Origin: Agrobacterium tumefaciens_K
GTDB taxonomy: Bacteria > Pseudomonadota > Alphaproteobacteria > Rhizobiales > Rhizobiaceae
DNA length: 64,000 bases
Assembly (NCBI RefSeq): GCF_031801495.1
Contig: NZ_JAOEGC010000001.1
Location: 806,001 to 870,000, forward strand
Direction of reading: 5' to 3'
The notes under the pieces were generated by a model. That model did not search any database and was not told where the DNA came from. It was given only the letters and a program-made list of their open reading frames with translations. How positions within the stretch are numbered: position 1 is the first letter of the stretch; every line of letters starts with the position of its first letter. A program made the position numbers and the translations under genes. Of this stretch, positions 27,680 to 36,312 are shown in pieces.

Positions 27680-28498
27680 TTACTTCGTCTTTTTCGATCG
27701 GCGATTGTCTGCCTCTACCGATTTTCGAAGCGCATCCATGATGTTGATCACGTTGCTCGGTTTGTCGGAGCCTGTGTCGCTTGTTTTTTGTGCCGGGGCG
27801 GGCCTACGTCGCTTTTTCTTGGACTTGATGAGATCAAGGAGGTTTTCCTGAACCGGATCTGAAACCATCTTTCCGTCCCAGTGCCGGGTCTGCGTCTTGA
27901 TGAGCTTGCGAATTAACGGAAGCGCTTCCTTTTCAGGCTTTGTCTCGGTCAAGCCGCTGAAATAGTCGCCTGCCTCTCGCACCTCGTCGCCATATCTGAG
28001 CGTCCACAGCACAATGCCCTTACCGCGCGGCTCGAGCATGACCGCCCGTTCTCGGCGTCCAAGTACGAGCCTTGAAATACCGACCATCTTCTGCTGGTCC
28101 ATCGCGGCGCGAATGACGGCGAAGGCCTCTTCGCTGACCTTGTCGTTGGGGGTGAGATAATACGGCTTTTCCAGCCATATCCAGTCAATCTCGTCACGTG
28201 GGGTGAAGGTCGAAATGTCGATGGTTTTTGTGCTGTCCAGCGCGACATGCTCAAGATCTTCATCCTCGAGCATGACATAATCATCATCACCGCGCTGATA
28301 GCCTTTCACCTCGTCCTGTTCACGGACTGCTTTACCGGTAACGGCATCGACGTAGTGGCTTTGAACGCGGTTGCCCGTCTCGCGATTGAGCGTGTGGAAC
28401 TTCACTTTCTCGCTGTCGGACGTTGCCGGCGTCATCTCAACCGAACAGGTGACGAGGGAGAGTTTTAGATAACCTTTCCAATGGGGACGAAGTGGCAT
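27680..28498 (-). CDS. ku: Ku DNA end-binding protein (second of a tandem pair)
   Basis: A 272-residue bacterial Ku: beta-barrel core opening with RPHWKGYLKLSLVTCSVEM, then KVKFHTLNRETGNRV and YYLTPNDKVSEEAFAVIR, the usual Ku landmarks, and a lysine-rich C-terminal tail (KSKKKRRRPAPAQK) of the kind that contacts DNA and LigD. It lies 16 bases behind a second, clearly different Ku gene on the same strand and tail-to-tail with ligD. Paired Ku genes in rhizobia (Ku3/Ku4 of Sinorhizobium meliloti, as I recall) form heterodimers, which this arrangement also suggests. Confidence 0.93.
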   Translation of the reverse strand: MPLRPHWKGYLKLSLVTCSVEMTPATSDSEKVKFHTLNRETGNRVQSHYVDAVTGKAVREQDEVKGYQRGDDDYVMLEDEDLEHVALDSTKTIDISTFTPRDEIDWIWLEKPYYLTPNDKVSEEAFAVIRAAMDQQKMVGISRLVLGRRERAVMLEPRGKGIVLWTLRYGDEVREAGDYFSGLTETKPEKEALPLIRKLIKTQTRHWDGKMVSDPVQENLLDLIKSKKKRRRPAPAQKTSDTGSDKPSNVINIMDALRKSVEADNRRSKKTK

Positions 28499-28514
28499 GA
28501 TGGCAATCTCCGTT

Positions 28515-29399
28515 TCAGCCGGCCTTGCGGCGCGGCGATGACGACGGCGAGGCGGTCTTGTTGCTGGAAGCCTTCTTACGCTCTGGATTGGTGTTGGCAG
28601 ATTTACGCTTCGTTGTAGACGCCTTCATGGCTTGCGCGCTTTCTCGCAAGGCCTGCAAGAGGTCGCTGGGCTTCGACGCTTTTGGAGCAGCGATCTTCTT
28701 GAACGGCTTGCCCTCAATCTTAGCCTTGACCAGTTCGGCGAGCGCATCTTCGTATCGGTCATCGAATTTCGAGACGTCAAAGCTGCCGCTTTTCGTTCCG
28801 ATGATATGAGCGGCAAGGTCGAGCATTTCCTTGTCGATCTTGATGTCGGTCATGTCCTCGAAAGCTTCCTCGGCCGGGCGAACCTCGTAGTCGAAATTCA
28901 GTGTGGTGCCGATCAGGCCATCGCCGTTTGGGCGGATCAACAGGGTTCGCAGACGACGAAAGAGCACCGTGCTGGCGACAGCGGCAACTTTTGCCTCCCT
29001 CATGCCGTCGCGCAGCAGCGCAAAGGCTTCCTCGCCCATTTTCTGCGGAGCCAGATAATAGGGCTTGTCGAAATAGACGTCGTCGATTTCGGTGCAGGGG
29101 ATGAACGCTTCGATGGCAAGTGTCTTGTCGCTGTCGGGAATGGCTGCGGCGATCTCCTCCGGCTCCAGCACGACATATCGGCCATTGCCGGTTTCGTAAC
29201 CCTTCACCTGGTCATCGTGTTCAACGACATCTCCCGTCTCGCTGTCGATGAACTCGCGACGGACGCGATTTCCGGTTTTTCGGTTGAGAATGTTGAAGCT
29301 GATGCGTTCGGAGGAGGATGCCGCAGTGTACAGCGACACGGGACAGGTGACCTCGCCAAACTTGATGTAGCCCTTCCAGTTGGCGCGCGGTGCCGCCAT
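28515..29399 (-). CDS. ku: Ku DNA end-binding protein (first of a tandem pair)
   Basis: From the ATG at 29399 the product is 294 residues (29423 would add eight). It starts MAAPRANWKGYIKFGEVTCP and contains ISFNILNRKTGNRVRREFID and DVYFDKPYYLAPQKMGEEAF, matching Ku throughout; the tail is long and rich in Lys/Ser (TTKRKSANTNPERKKASSNK). GGGAG and GGAG precede the chosen ATG. It leads a two-gene Ku operon and has an exact EcfG-type promoter 33-57 bases upstream, so the pair is likely a general-stress target. The two Ku proteins are divergent enough to be functionally distinct rather than a recent duplication. Confidence 0.93.
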   Translation of the reverse strand: MAAPRANWKGYIKFGEVTCPVSLYTAASSSERISFNILNRKTGNRVRREFIDSETGDVVEHDDQVKGYETGNGRYVVLEPEEIAAAIPDSDKTLAIEAFIPCTEIDDVYFDKPYYLAPQKMGEEAFALLRDGMREAKVAAVASTVLFRRLRTLLIRPNGDGLIGTTLNFDYEVRPAEEAFEDMTDIKIDKEMLDLAAHIIGTKSGSFDVSKFDDRYEDALAELVKAKIEGKPFKKIAAPKASKPSDLLQALRESAQAMKASTTKRKSANTNPERKKASSNKTASPSSSPRRKAG

Positions 29400-29431
29400 C
29401 TCCGTTGCTCCCGATACAGACAATCACGCTA

Positions 29432-29456
29432 AACGAAGCGGCGGGTTATTCGTTCC
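29432..29456 (-). promoter_or_regulatory. EcfG (general stress sigma) promoter match for the Ku operon
   Basis: Minus strand: GGAAC (29456-29452), 16-base spacer, CGTT (29435-29432), an exact match to the EcfG/RpoE2 consensus. It lies 33 bases before the chosen ATG of the first Ku gene, a normal promoter distance. This is the second such match within 5 kb. Confidence 0.75.
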
Positions 29457-29502
29457 GCCGCTGCGGCCCGATCTCTGCCGATCCTCAACCACTTACCAAG
29501 GG

Positions 29503-29907
29503 TTACGGGTCGGCATAACCGCGCGGCTGGATACGGATTTCGCGATTGGTCGTGTCGGTGATGAAGATGAAAGCACCGCCCGCCTTTGAATGGCCCGGGA
29601 CATAGTCGAGGACGACCTCAACGCTCTCAAGTACAGTCCCAGCGTCGATGACTTCACCCCGCACGGTGACTGCGGCGGCAGTTCGGTCAGAACGGTTCAG
29701 CACCTGAAACTCGACGCGATGTCCGGCTTCCGTCACATCGTCCTGCCTGACCTCAATGGCAAGATCCGGTGGGTTGTTATCATGCGTCATCGCCTCATAG
29801 CCGACCCACGCCAGGATGCCGATGACCACCAGGCTTGACATAAGACCTGTGACCCACTCGATCCAATGAGGTTCCTGCGCTTCGGGAGGTTTGTTTTTTT
29901 TAACCAT
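29503..29907 (-). CDS. TIGR02588-type membrane-anchored protein
   Basis: A 134-residue protein from the ATG at 29907 (a GTG at 29913 is also possible). A short basic start (MVKKNKPPEAQ) is followed by one membrane helix (about 19-40, WVTGLMSSLVVIGILAWVGY) and a soluble beta-rich domain with GHRVEFQVLNRSDRTAAAVT. It resembles the conserved family TIGR02588, which always sits next to TIGR02587, as here (9-base gap). The outer domain looks like an immunoglobulin-like or copper-chaperone-like fold but has no obvious metal motif. Function unknown. Confidence 0.7.
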   Translation of the reverse strand: MVKKNKPPEAQEPHWIEWVTGLMSSLVVIGILAWVGYEAMTHDNNPPDLAIEVRQDDVTEAGHRVEFQVLNRSDRTAAAVTVRGEVIDAGTVLESVEVVLDYVPGHSKAGGAFIFITDTTNREIRIQPRGYADP

Positions 29908-29916
29908 CGCCACCCT

Positions 29917-30804
29917 CTAAAGAATGAGGCGCGCTGCGGCCGCGCCGATTGCCCCGGGGAAGGACAGGACGATTGTCGACATCAGCATTTGCGCTGGCAC
30001 CGTGTGATCCAGTCTGCCAAAGACCCAGAGAACATAGAGGCTGACGATCAGCGCGATAACGTAACCAGGCAGGGTGAAGCGGAAAAATACATGCCACCGT
30101 GGTGTATCATCCGGTATCTCGTGGGTGCCTCTGAACGAAACCGCATAAACGAACCCATGCATGATGGCGATCGACACGAGAATGACGACAAGGGCGTGCC
30201 AGGGAGTCATCTTGTAGGAAATCAGGATGACCTCCTCGGTGGGAGCAACATTCAGGTTGAGAAAAAGGGCACCAACCGCCATGAGGAAAAGCTCGCGGCT
30301 GTACCGAGTTGAGAGCTGTCCTTCAACAGGATCGCTGTCATCCAAGCCATTGTTCTCGTCTGCGTCATCGCCCGTATCCTCCTTGTCTCCCAACTGCGAG
30401 CGACCGAGCAACGCGCCGATGCTTGCCGGCACAGCCTGAATCGCGATCTTTCCGAGTATCTCTGAAAGCGGCATTTCGAGTTTGATGTCTCCGAGCATGA
30501 CGAGGATTGCAGCGCTCATGAAAACGCCGAGAGCATAGGCAATCATCGCGTCGCGATACGCCTCCGGCCATCTGGACGTCTGTTCGAAGCCGATCATCCT
30601 TGCGAGCATGATCAGGAGCGGAATGTTGAGAAGCAGCAGAACGAACAACCTGTCACGTTCGATGTAAAAACCAAGCTGCCACAACTCCATGGTCATCAGC
30701 ATGGGAATGCCGAAAAGCAGGGCTCCGGCGGCTCCGCGAGCGATGCCAATCGCAAACTCTGTCAGCTCTTGTGGTTCCCCCGTTCGGGTTGAAGCATCTG
30801 CCAT
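29917..30804 (-). CDS. TIGR02587-type integral membrane protein
   Basis: A 295-residue protein with about seven to eight membrane segments, starting with a soluble tip (MADASTRTGEPQELTEFAIG) and containing GIPMLMTMELWQLGFYIERD, PLSEILGKIAIQAVPASIGA and an acidic loop (DKEDTGDDADENNGLDDSD). It matches my memory of TIGR02587, a rhizobial/alphaproteobacterial family paired with TIGR02588. The pair lies directly beyond the Ku operon on the same strand but with its own spacer. No transport or enzyme motif is visible; the function is unknown. Confidence 0.7.
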   Translation of the reverse strand: MADASTRTGEPQELTEFAIGIARGAAGALLFGIPMLMTMELWQLGFYIERDRLFVLLLLNIPLLIMLARMIGFEQTSRWPEAYRDAMIAYALGVFMSAAILVMLGDIKLEMPLSEILGKIAIQAVPASIGALLGRSQLGDKEDTGDDADENNGLDDSDPVEGQLSTRYSRELFLMAVGALFLNLNVAPTEEVILISYKMTPWHALVVILVSIAIMHGFVYAVSFRGTHEIPDDTPRWHVFFRFTLPGYVIALIVSLYVLWVFGRLDHTVPAQMLMSTIVLSFPGAIGAAAARLIL

Positions 30805-30873
30805 TGAGATTTCCCATTTCGGTGAACAGATGATCGACTGACTGCGGCTATTGGCACCGAGATGGCACCTTGT

Positions 30874-31224
30874 CTAATGGGCTGGATCGCTGTCACTCGG
30901 CTTTTGTAATGGTTCGTTCTCCGGCGATTTGAAGGTGGTCATCAGCCTCAGGGTGGCAAAGGTAGCAATTGAAAGCATGATTGCGGTATCATAGGCTTCC
31001 AGCCCTACAGCAACACCAATCGCGCCAGTGACCCAGATACTCGCCGCAGTCGCAGTACCGCGCGTCCCACGTCTTCCCACGAGGATCGCGCCACCACCGA
31101 TAAAACCAACGCCATTGATGAGCCCTTCCACAATCCGTGCAGTGGCTTCCGGGTTGCCAGTTGTAACGGTTTCAGTCGCTTCAATGAAGCCACATGAAGC
31201 GATCGCAACCAGAGGGAATGTAGT
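30874..31224 (-). pseudogene. N-terminally truncated MgtC/SapB-family gene
   Basis: The readable frame (117 codons, opening after a stop near 31225) gives FPLVAIASCGFIEATETVTT, then NGVGFIGGGAILVGRRGTRG and TAAASIWVTGAIGVAVGLEA, which is the back part of an MgtC membrane domain. The first 50-odd residues of the family (the early helices with the conserved acidic and arginine residues) are missing. An internal ATG at 31131 could still be used but would make only the last helices. The gene breaks off exactly where the divergent PPC-domain gene also breaks off, which points to one deletion. Confidence 0.75.
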
Positions 31225-31592
31225 TCACCGCCATCACGGCATTTGCCAAGGAGAACAACATCAACGCCGCCTCTGTCACGGGTATCGGCGCCTTTGAGAG
31301 TGCCATACTGGCCTTTTTTGAGGTTGAGACGAAACAGTATCGAGAAATCCCCGTAGAAGGCCAAACTGAGGTTCTCAGTCTGGTGGGGGACATAACTTTG
31401 GATGCAGATGGAACGCCGCTTCCACATCTGCATGCGGTCCTAGGGTTTTCGGATGGACATACACGGGGAGGACATTTCCTGAAAGGCATCGTCAAACCTA
31501 CGCTGGAAGTCGTTATCCATGAAACGCCGTCGCAGCTGAAACGAAGATTCCATCCAGAACTCGGTCTCGCACTCATAGACGTTCAGGAATAA
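31224..31592 (+). pseudogene. N-terminally truncated PPC-domain (DUF296) gene
   Basis: The frame opens after TAG at 31221-31223 and runs 122 codons to TAA. It reads AITAFAKENNINAASVTGIG, then LSLVGDITLDADGTPLPHLH and HTRGGHFLKGIVKPTLEVVI, the core of the PPC/DUF296 domain (DNA-binding-associated fold in plants, unknown role in bacteria). The first 25-30 residues of the domain are missing. A GTG at 31383 could start a shorter product. It is divergent from the MgtC fragment with no spacer at all, so its promoter and start are lost. Confidence 0.75.
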
Positions 31593-31690
31593 GCGCGTGT
31601 AGTTTTCCGCGCTGCAGAACACTTGCAAAGCAATTCGGAAGCGTCAGGGACTGCCCTTAAGCGCGCGGGTGGCGCGGTCTTGGCGTACCT

Positions 31691-33178
31691 CTATAAATCG
31701 GTGATGCAGACCCATACGCCCACGCTGCCCCCATTCACCATGAAGGTCGCCTTGCCATCGACACCAATATGAATTTCCTCGTCATGATGTCCGAGAAAGT
31801 CACGGAAAGTCTGTCCGGCAAAGTGGGATCCGAAATCAACTGATTTCTCTCCCGCATCCGCATTGGAAAGAAGCACAACGCAGCCGGGTTCCACGTCCGT
31901 TCCGTGGCGGATGAAGCCCACGCATGAAGGATCGTTGAAAAGATCCGTCTGATCGCCATGCGCAAAACGACGGCGTGCCTCGATAAGTTTTGGGAGGCAA
32001 CTGATAGCCGGCATATCGATATCGTGCTCATTACCATCGTCACCTTCATCGCGGTAGGATGCGCCATAGAGATCTGGATAGAACACGCACGGAACGCCTT
32101 GTTCCCGCAGCAGGATCAGGGCATAGGCAAGCGGTTTGAACCATGGCTCAACAGATGCTTCCAGCGATTGCAATGGCTGGGTGTCATGATTGTCAACGAG
32201 CGTTACGGCGTGGTCAGGCATCGATGCAACGAGCGACCCATCAAAAATCGTGCGCATGTCAAAATCAGCGCCCTGTTTCGAGGCGTCGTGGAAATTGTAA
32301 TGAAGCGCCACGTCGAACAGCATCAACTGCCTGTCGACGAGTTCGAGATATGAGCCGAGCGCTGCCATGTCAGGATGCCAGTATTCGGCGACGACAAAGA
32401 GTTCCGGATCGACACTTTCTCGCATGTGGCCGACCCAATCGCGAAAGAACCATGCGGGTATATGTTTGGCGGCGTCGAGACGAAAGCCTCCGACCTGGAC
32501 CTGATCGCTCAGCCAGCGGCCCCAGTATTTCAGTTCCTCATAAACAGCCTTGTTACGGAATTCGACATCGGCCCCCATCAGATAGTCGAAATTGCCGAGT
32601 TCCTCATCGACTTCCTCATTCCATTGTCCGTCGCCGTACTCGTTCACAAGCTTGAAGACGCCGCTTTCATCCGGCTGCTCGATGACATCAACACCGCTGA
32701 AACATTGCTTGTCCCAGATGAACTCGGAGTGCTGCCCGTTTCGACCGGGAAAGGTGAAGCGCGTATGGGCGAGCGCCTTGAACTCTTCATTTTCAATCTC
32801 CGTGCGGTCTTCGGGGTTCACCCGCCGAACCATCACGCTTTCCTTTTCGTCAGCACCCATCTTGTGATTGAATACGACGTCATGAATGGCGCGCAGGCCG
32901 TGTGCTTCCAGTGAGCGGCACGCCGCTTCAAGCGAGGCTCTATCACCGTACTTCGTAGCGATACTGCCTTTCTGGTCAAACTCTCCCAAATCGAAGAGAT
33001 CATATGTATCATAACCTACAGACGAAGCCCCGCTGGCGCCCTTGTAAGCGGGAGGCAGCCAGACATCGGTTATCCCCAAAGTAGCAAGCGCCTCTGCTTC
33101 CTGGGCGAGCTCTTCCCAGATTTTTCCGTCCGCCGGACTGTACCAATGAAAAAATTGCAGGAGAGTGCGTTTGAACAT
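31691..33178 (-). CDS. Cytoplasmic alpha-amylase, glycoside hydrolase family 13
   Basis: Hydrolyses internal alpha-1,4 bonds of glycogen or maltodextrins. The 495 residues lack a signal peptide and match the AmyA/AmyS cytoplasmic type. Region I IHDVVFNH is at 98-105, the nucleophile D235 in GFRLDAAKH, the acid/base E265 in VAEYWHPD and the third acid D332 in VDNHDTQP. All catalytic residues are present. It stands alone between the scarred MgtC/PPC pair and the Aap transporter cluster; about 100 bases lie downstream without a clear hairpin. In rhizobia such genes often belong to glycogen/trehalose stress metabolism, a possible reason for its place here. Confidence 0.93.
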   Translation of the reverse strand: MFKRTLLQFFHWYSPADGKIWEELAQEAEALATLGITDVWLPPAYKGASGASSVGYDTYDLFDLGEFDQKGSIATKYGDRASLEAACRSLEAHGLRAIHDVVFNHKMGADEKESVMVRRVNPEDRTEIENEEFKALAHTRFTFPGRNGQHSEFIWDKQCFSGVDVIEQPDESGVFKLVNEYGDGQWNEEVDEELGNFDYLMGADVEFRNKAVYEELKYWGRWLSDQVQVGGFRLDAAKHIPAWFFRDWVGHMRESVDPELFVVAEYWHPDMAALGSYLELVDRQLMLFDVALHYNFHDASKQGADFDMRTIFDGSLVASMPDHAVTLVDNHDTQPLQSLEASVEPWFKPLAYALILLREQGVPCVFYPDLYGASYRDEGDDGNEHDIDMPAISCLPKLIEARRRFAHGDQTDLFNDPSCVGFIRHGTDVEPGCVVLLSNADAGEKSVDFGSHFAGQTFRDFLGHHDEEIHIGVDGKATFMVNGGSVGVWVCITDL

Positions 33179-33307
33179 CTGCTACCCCGTTGACCCATTC
33201 CATGTCTTAACGGCTGCGAGGGCGTTTGGTTTCTTGATGTGATGTCCCGGTGTGTTTCTCTGCTCTGCAGTCGTGGTTCGTCCGCCCTCACACCCAACCC
33301 GCGCTGG

Positions 33308-34072
33308 TTAGTGAACGATCTGGCTGAGGAAGCTTTTTGTCCGCTCATGGGCCGGGGTGTCGAAGAAGGCATCGGGTGCACTGCTTTCGACGATGGCGCC
33401 CCTGTCCATGAACACGACACGGTCTGCCACACGCCGGGCAAAGCCCATCTCATGGGTGACGACGATCATCGTCATGCCGTCCTCGGCAAGAGCAACCATC
33501 GTCTCCAGGACCTCCTTCACCATTTCCGGGTCAAGGGCCGATGTCGGTTCATCGAAGAGCATGATCTTCGGTGACATGCACAACGCGCGCGCGATCGCAA
33601 CACGCTGCTGCTGGCCACCGGAAAGCTGGCCAGGATACTTCAGCGCTTGCTCCGGTATCCGCACCCGTTCCAACAATTGCATTCCACGTTCTTCGGCGAG
33701 CTTTCTCGGCGTCCCGCGTGACAGAACCTGTGGCAGCGCACAGTTCTCCAGAACAGTCAGATGCGGGAACAGGTTGAAGTGCTGAAACACCATCCCGACA
33801 TCGCGGCGGATCGCATCGATGTTTCTCAGGCTGTCGTTCAAGGTCACACCATTGACGACGATCTCGCCCTGCTGGTGCTCCTCCAGATGGTTGACACACC
33901 GGATGAGCGTTGATTTGCCGGAACCGGACGGTCCGCAGATAACGATGCGCTCGCCCGGCTTGACCGACAGGGTGACATTCCGCAGCGCGTGGTAACTGCC
34001 ATACCACTTGTCGAGATTGCGGATCACAATGGCACACGGCTCATGGTTGGACGGCTGTTCAGCGGACATCAT
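33308..34072 (-). CDS. aapP: Amino-acid ABC transporter ATPase (AapP-like)
   Basis: ATPase of a polar or general amino-acid importer, 254 residues. Walker A GPSGSGKST is at 47-55, followed by LSGGQQQRVAIARAL and the Walker B text KIMLFDEPTSALDPE, then VTHEMGFAR with the switch histidine. The FDEPTSALDPE and THEMGFAR wording is that of the GlnQ/AapP group. It overlaps the permease before it by ATGA and is the last gene of a four-gene transporter operon. A second methionine at codon 2 leaves the start uncertain by one residue. Confidence 0.92.
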   Translation of the reverse strand: MMSAEQPSNHEPCAIVIRNLDKWYGSYHALRNVTLSVKPGERIVICGPSGSGKSTLIRCVNHLEEHQQGEIVVNGVTLNDSLRNIDAIRRDVGMVFQHFNLFPHLTVLENCALPQVLSRGTPRKLAEERGMQLLERVRIPEQALKYPGQLSGGQQQRVAIARALCMSPKIMLFDEPTSALDPEMVKEVLETMVALAEDGMTMIVVTHEMGFARRVADRVVFMDRGAIVESSAPDAFFDTPAHERTKSFLSQIVH

Positions 34073-35175
34073 CGGTAATCCTTTGCTTTTACACGCAGTT
34101 CAAGCCAGCGGGCATAATAGGAGATGGCAACGCAGAGCGCGAAATAGATGAGGCCGACGAACAGATAGGCTTCCCGATAGGGAGCAGGCCAGACAGGGTC
34201 CATGGCCGCCGAGCGACCGGCGCTCAACATGTCGAACACGCCGACGATCATCACCAGACTGGTGTTCTTGACCATGACGATCGCCGTATTGGTCAGCGGC
34301 GGGATGACCTTCTGAATGGCTTGCGGCATGACGATATGCTGGATCGCCTTCCAATGGGGAATGCCGAGCGCCTTCGCCGCTTCGACCTGACCGCAGGGGA
34401 TGGCTTGCAACCCGCCTCGAATGACTTCGGCAAGATAGGCCGCCGCAAAGACCGTTAGCGCTGCGAAGGTGCGCCCGAGCTTGTCGATCGTCCAGGTTGG
34501 CGGCAGGAGCAGAGGAAGCAGGATGGAGGCAACAAACAGCAGCCCGACAAGTGGAAGCCCGCGGATCGTCTCGATCAGCCCGACGGACAGGAACTTAGGG
34601 ATCGGCAGTGATGAACGCCGCCCAAGCGCCAGAAAAACGGCGAAGGGGAAGCCGCATCCCAGTGACAGCAGGGCGAGCAGGAGGGTGACCGGCAGACCGC
34701 CCCATTGCGATGTCGGCACAAAGGACATGCCCGCAACGCCACCCCACATCAGGCCAAGCATCATGGCCACGGCTGCCAACCATGCGATGACCAGCTTCCG
34801 TCCCCAGAGCGCTGGCGACAGCGACACCAGAACCATCAACACCATGAGGTTCATCACGATCATCGGGCGCCACTGTTCTTCGGGAGGGTAGAGGCCGAAG
34901 AGGATGAAACGCAGTTTGGCGCCGATGAAGGCCCAGCATGCCCCGCCGGCGCGGCAGGCCGCAGGATCCGAGGTTGTCCAGGTGGCATCCACAAGACCCC
35001 ACTGGAAGGCCGGCATCAGTGCCAGGATCGTCATCAGCGCGCCGACTGTAAGAGCCGCGCTCAGGATATCGCCAAACAGCATCTTGAGGATGGGAATCCG
35101 CTTGATCGGCGGCGCTTCCCGTGCGGGCACTATGTCGGCGGCCACATGGCCGTGCGAAATGGAAAGACTTGTCAT
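34069..35175 (-). CDS. aapM: Amino-acid ABC transporter permease (AapM-like)
   Basis: Inner-membrane permease of 368 residues with an N-terminal soluble stretch, several hydrophobic segments and the His/Glu/Gln permease domain at the C-terminal half (GLIETIRGLPLVGLLFVASI; the EAA loop VEAAKALGIPHWKAIQHIVM). The long N-terminal half with extra membrane segments is typical of AapM rather than of the short HisM type. It overlaps the other permease by four bases at its start and the ATPase at its end. Confidence 0.9.
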   Translation of the reverse strand: MTSLSISHGHVAADIVPAREAPPIKRIPILKMLFGDILSAALTVGALMTILALMPAFQWGLVDATWTTSDPAACRAGGACWAFIGAKLRFILFGLYPPEEQWRPMIVMNLMVLMVLVSLSPALWGRKLVIAWLAAVAMMLGLMWGGVAGMSFVPTSQWGGLPVTLLLALLSLGCGFPFAVFLALGRRSSLPIPKFLSVGLIETIRGLPLVGLLFVASILLPLLLPPTWTIDKLGRTFAALTVFAAAYLAEVIRGGLQAIPCGQVEAAKALGIPHWKAIQHIVMPQAIQKVIPPLTNTAIVMVKNTSLVMIVGVFDMLSAGRSAAMDPVWPAPYREAYLFVGLIYFALCVAISYYARWLELRVKAKDYR

Positions 35176-36296
35176 CGCGTCACCAGTGCCACATGGGCAT
35201 TGTACCAGTTCATGAACATCGACACCGCGATGCTGATTGTAAGGAAGACGGCCAGAAGGATGGAAATGCTCTCAATGGCCTGGCCTGTCTGATTGATGAC
35301 CGTTCCGACCACGAGGCCGAGTTCCGGATATCCGACAGCCAGCGCCAGGGTCGTGTTCTTCACCGTCGACAGATACTGGGAGGTCATGGGAGGAACGATG
35401 ATCCGCAACGCCTGTGGAATGATGATACGGAACAAGACGTGCCGTTCGGACAGACCGACCGCTCGTCCGGCTTCCCATTGACCGCGCGAGACAGCTTCTA
35501 TCCCACCGCGGATGACTTCGCTTATGAAAACCGAGGTGTAGAGGACGAGACCGAGCATAAGGGCGGCAAATTCCGGCGACAGGCGAAGCCCCCCGACGAA
35601 ATTGAAGCCCTTCAATTCAGGAAAGCTGGCCGACGGGCGGAGGAGCGCAACAACACCTAGAAGCAGACTGCTAAGCAGAACCCATTTGCCCAACGACCAG
35701 AGGGGTTTCGGCGCCCATTGATGCATGATGACGGCGGCAATGAGCACGCCAAGGCAGACAACAGCGAAAGGAGCGGCCTGCGGCCCCAGCGAGATCGTCG
35801 GAATATAAAGTCCCCGCAGCGATAGGTAGAAGCCGGGCAGCGGGTTGAATGCCAGACGCGGCGCCGGCAGCAAGGTCGTTGCCAGCGCATACCAGAAGAG
35901 GAGTTGCACGATGAGCGGCATGTTGCGGATAACGCCGACAAACAATGCCGCCATCTTCGACGCCAAGGGATTGTTCGACAGCCGGACGAGAGCGATCATC
36001 AGGCCGACGAGTGTCGAGATGGCAATCGCGGTAAACGAGATAACAGCGGTGTTGGTCACGCCGATCACGTAGGCCCAGCCGAATGTATCGGAAGGATCAT
36101 AGGGCAGGACACTTTCCGAAATCGGAAAGTTCGCCTGCCGGCTCAGATAGTCGAAACCAACCCGGATACCTCGGGCGGCGAGATTGGCCGCCGTATTCGA
36201 GCAAAGCCAGAAAAGAAGACCGGCAAAGCCTGCCAACAGCAAGACCTGAAGCGCACTGTCTCGAATGCGACGATTGTCCCAGAGTGCGAAGAGCAT
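35172..36296 (-). CDS. aapQ: Amino-acid ABC transporter permease (AapQ-like)
   Basis: Partner permease, 374 residues, with the AapQ layout: one helix near 18-38, a long periplasmic part, a membrane block (TAIAISTLVGLMIALVRLSN), an inserted region with two further helices, and the EAA-type loop WEAGRAVGLSERHVLFRIII. AapQ and AapM form the heterodimeric channel of the general amino-acid permease described in Rhizobium leguminosarum. The gene starts 16 bases after the binding-protein gene and overlaps the next by ATGA. Confidence 0.9.
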   Translation of the reverse strand: MLFALWDNRRIRDSALQVLLLAGFAGLLFWLCSNTAANLAARGIRVGFDYLSRQANFPISESVLPYDPSDTFGWAYVIGVTNTAVISFTAIAISTLVGLMIALVRLSNNPLASKMAALFVGVIRNMPLIVQLLFWYALATTLLPAPRLAFNPLPGFYLSLRGLYIPTISLGPQAAPFAVVCLGVLIAAVIMHQWAPKPLWSLGKWVLLSSLLLGVVALLRPSASFPELKGFNFVGGLRLSPEFAALMLGLVLYTSVFISEVIRGGIEAVSRGQWEAGRAVGLSERHVLFRIIIPQALRIIVPPMTSQYLSTVKNTTLALAVGYPELGLVVGTVINQTGQAIESISILLAVFLTISIAVSMFMNWYNAHVALVTR

Positions 36297-36312
36297 GCCG
36301 GCCTCCGCGAGC

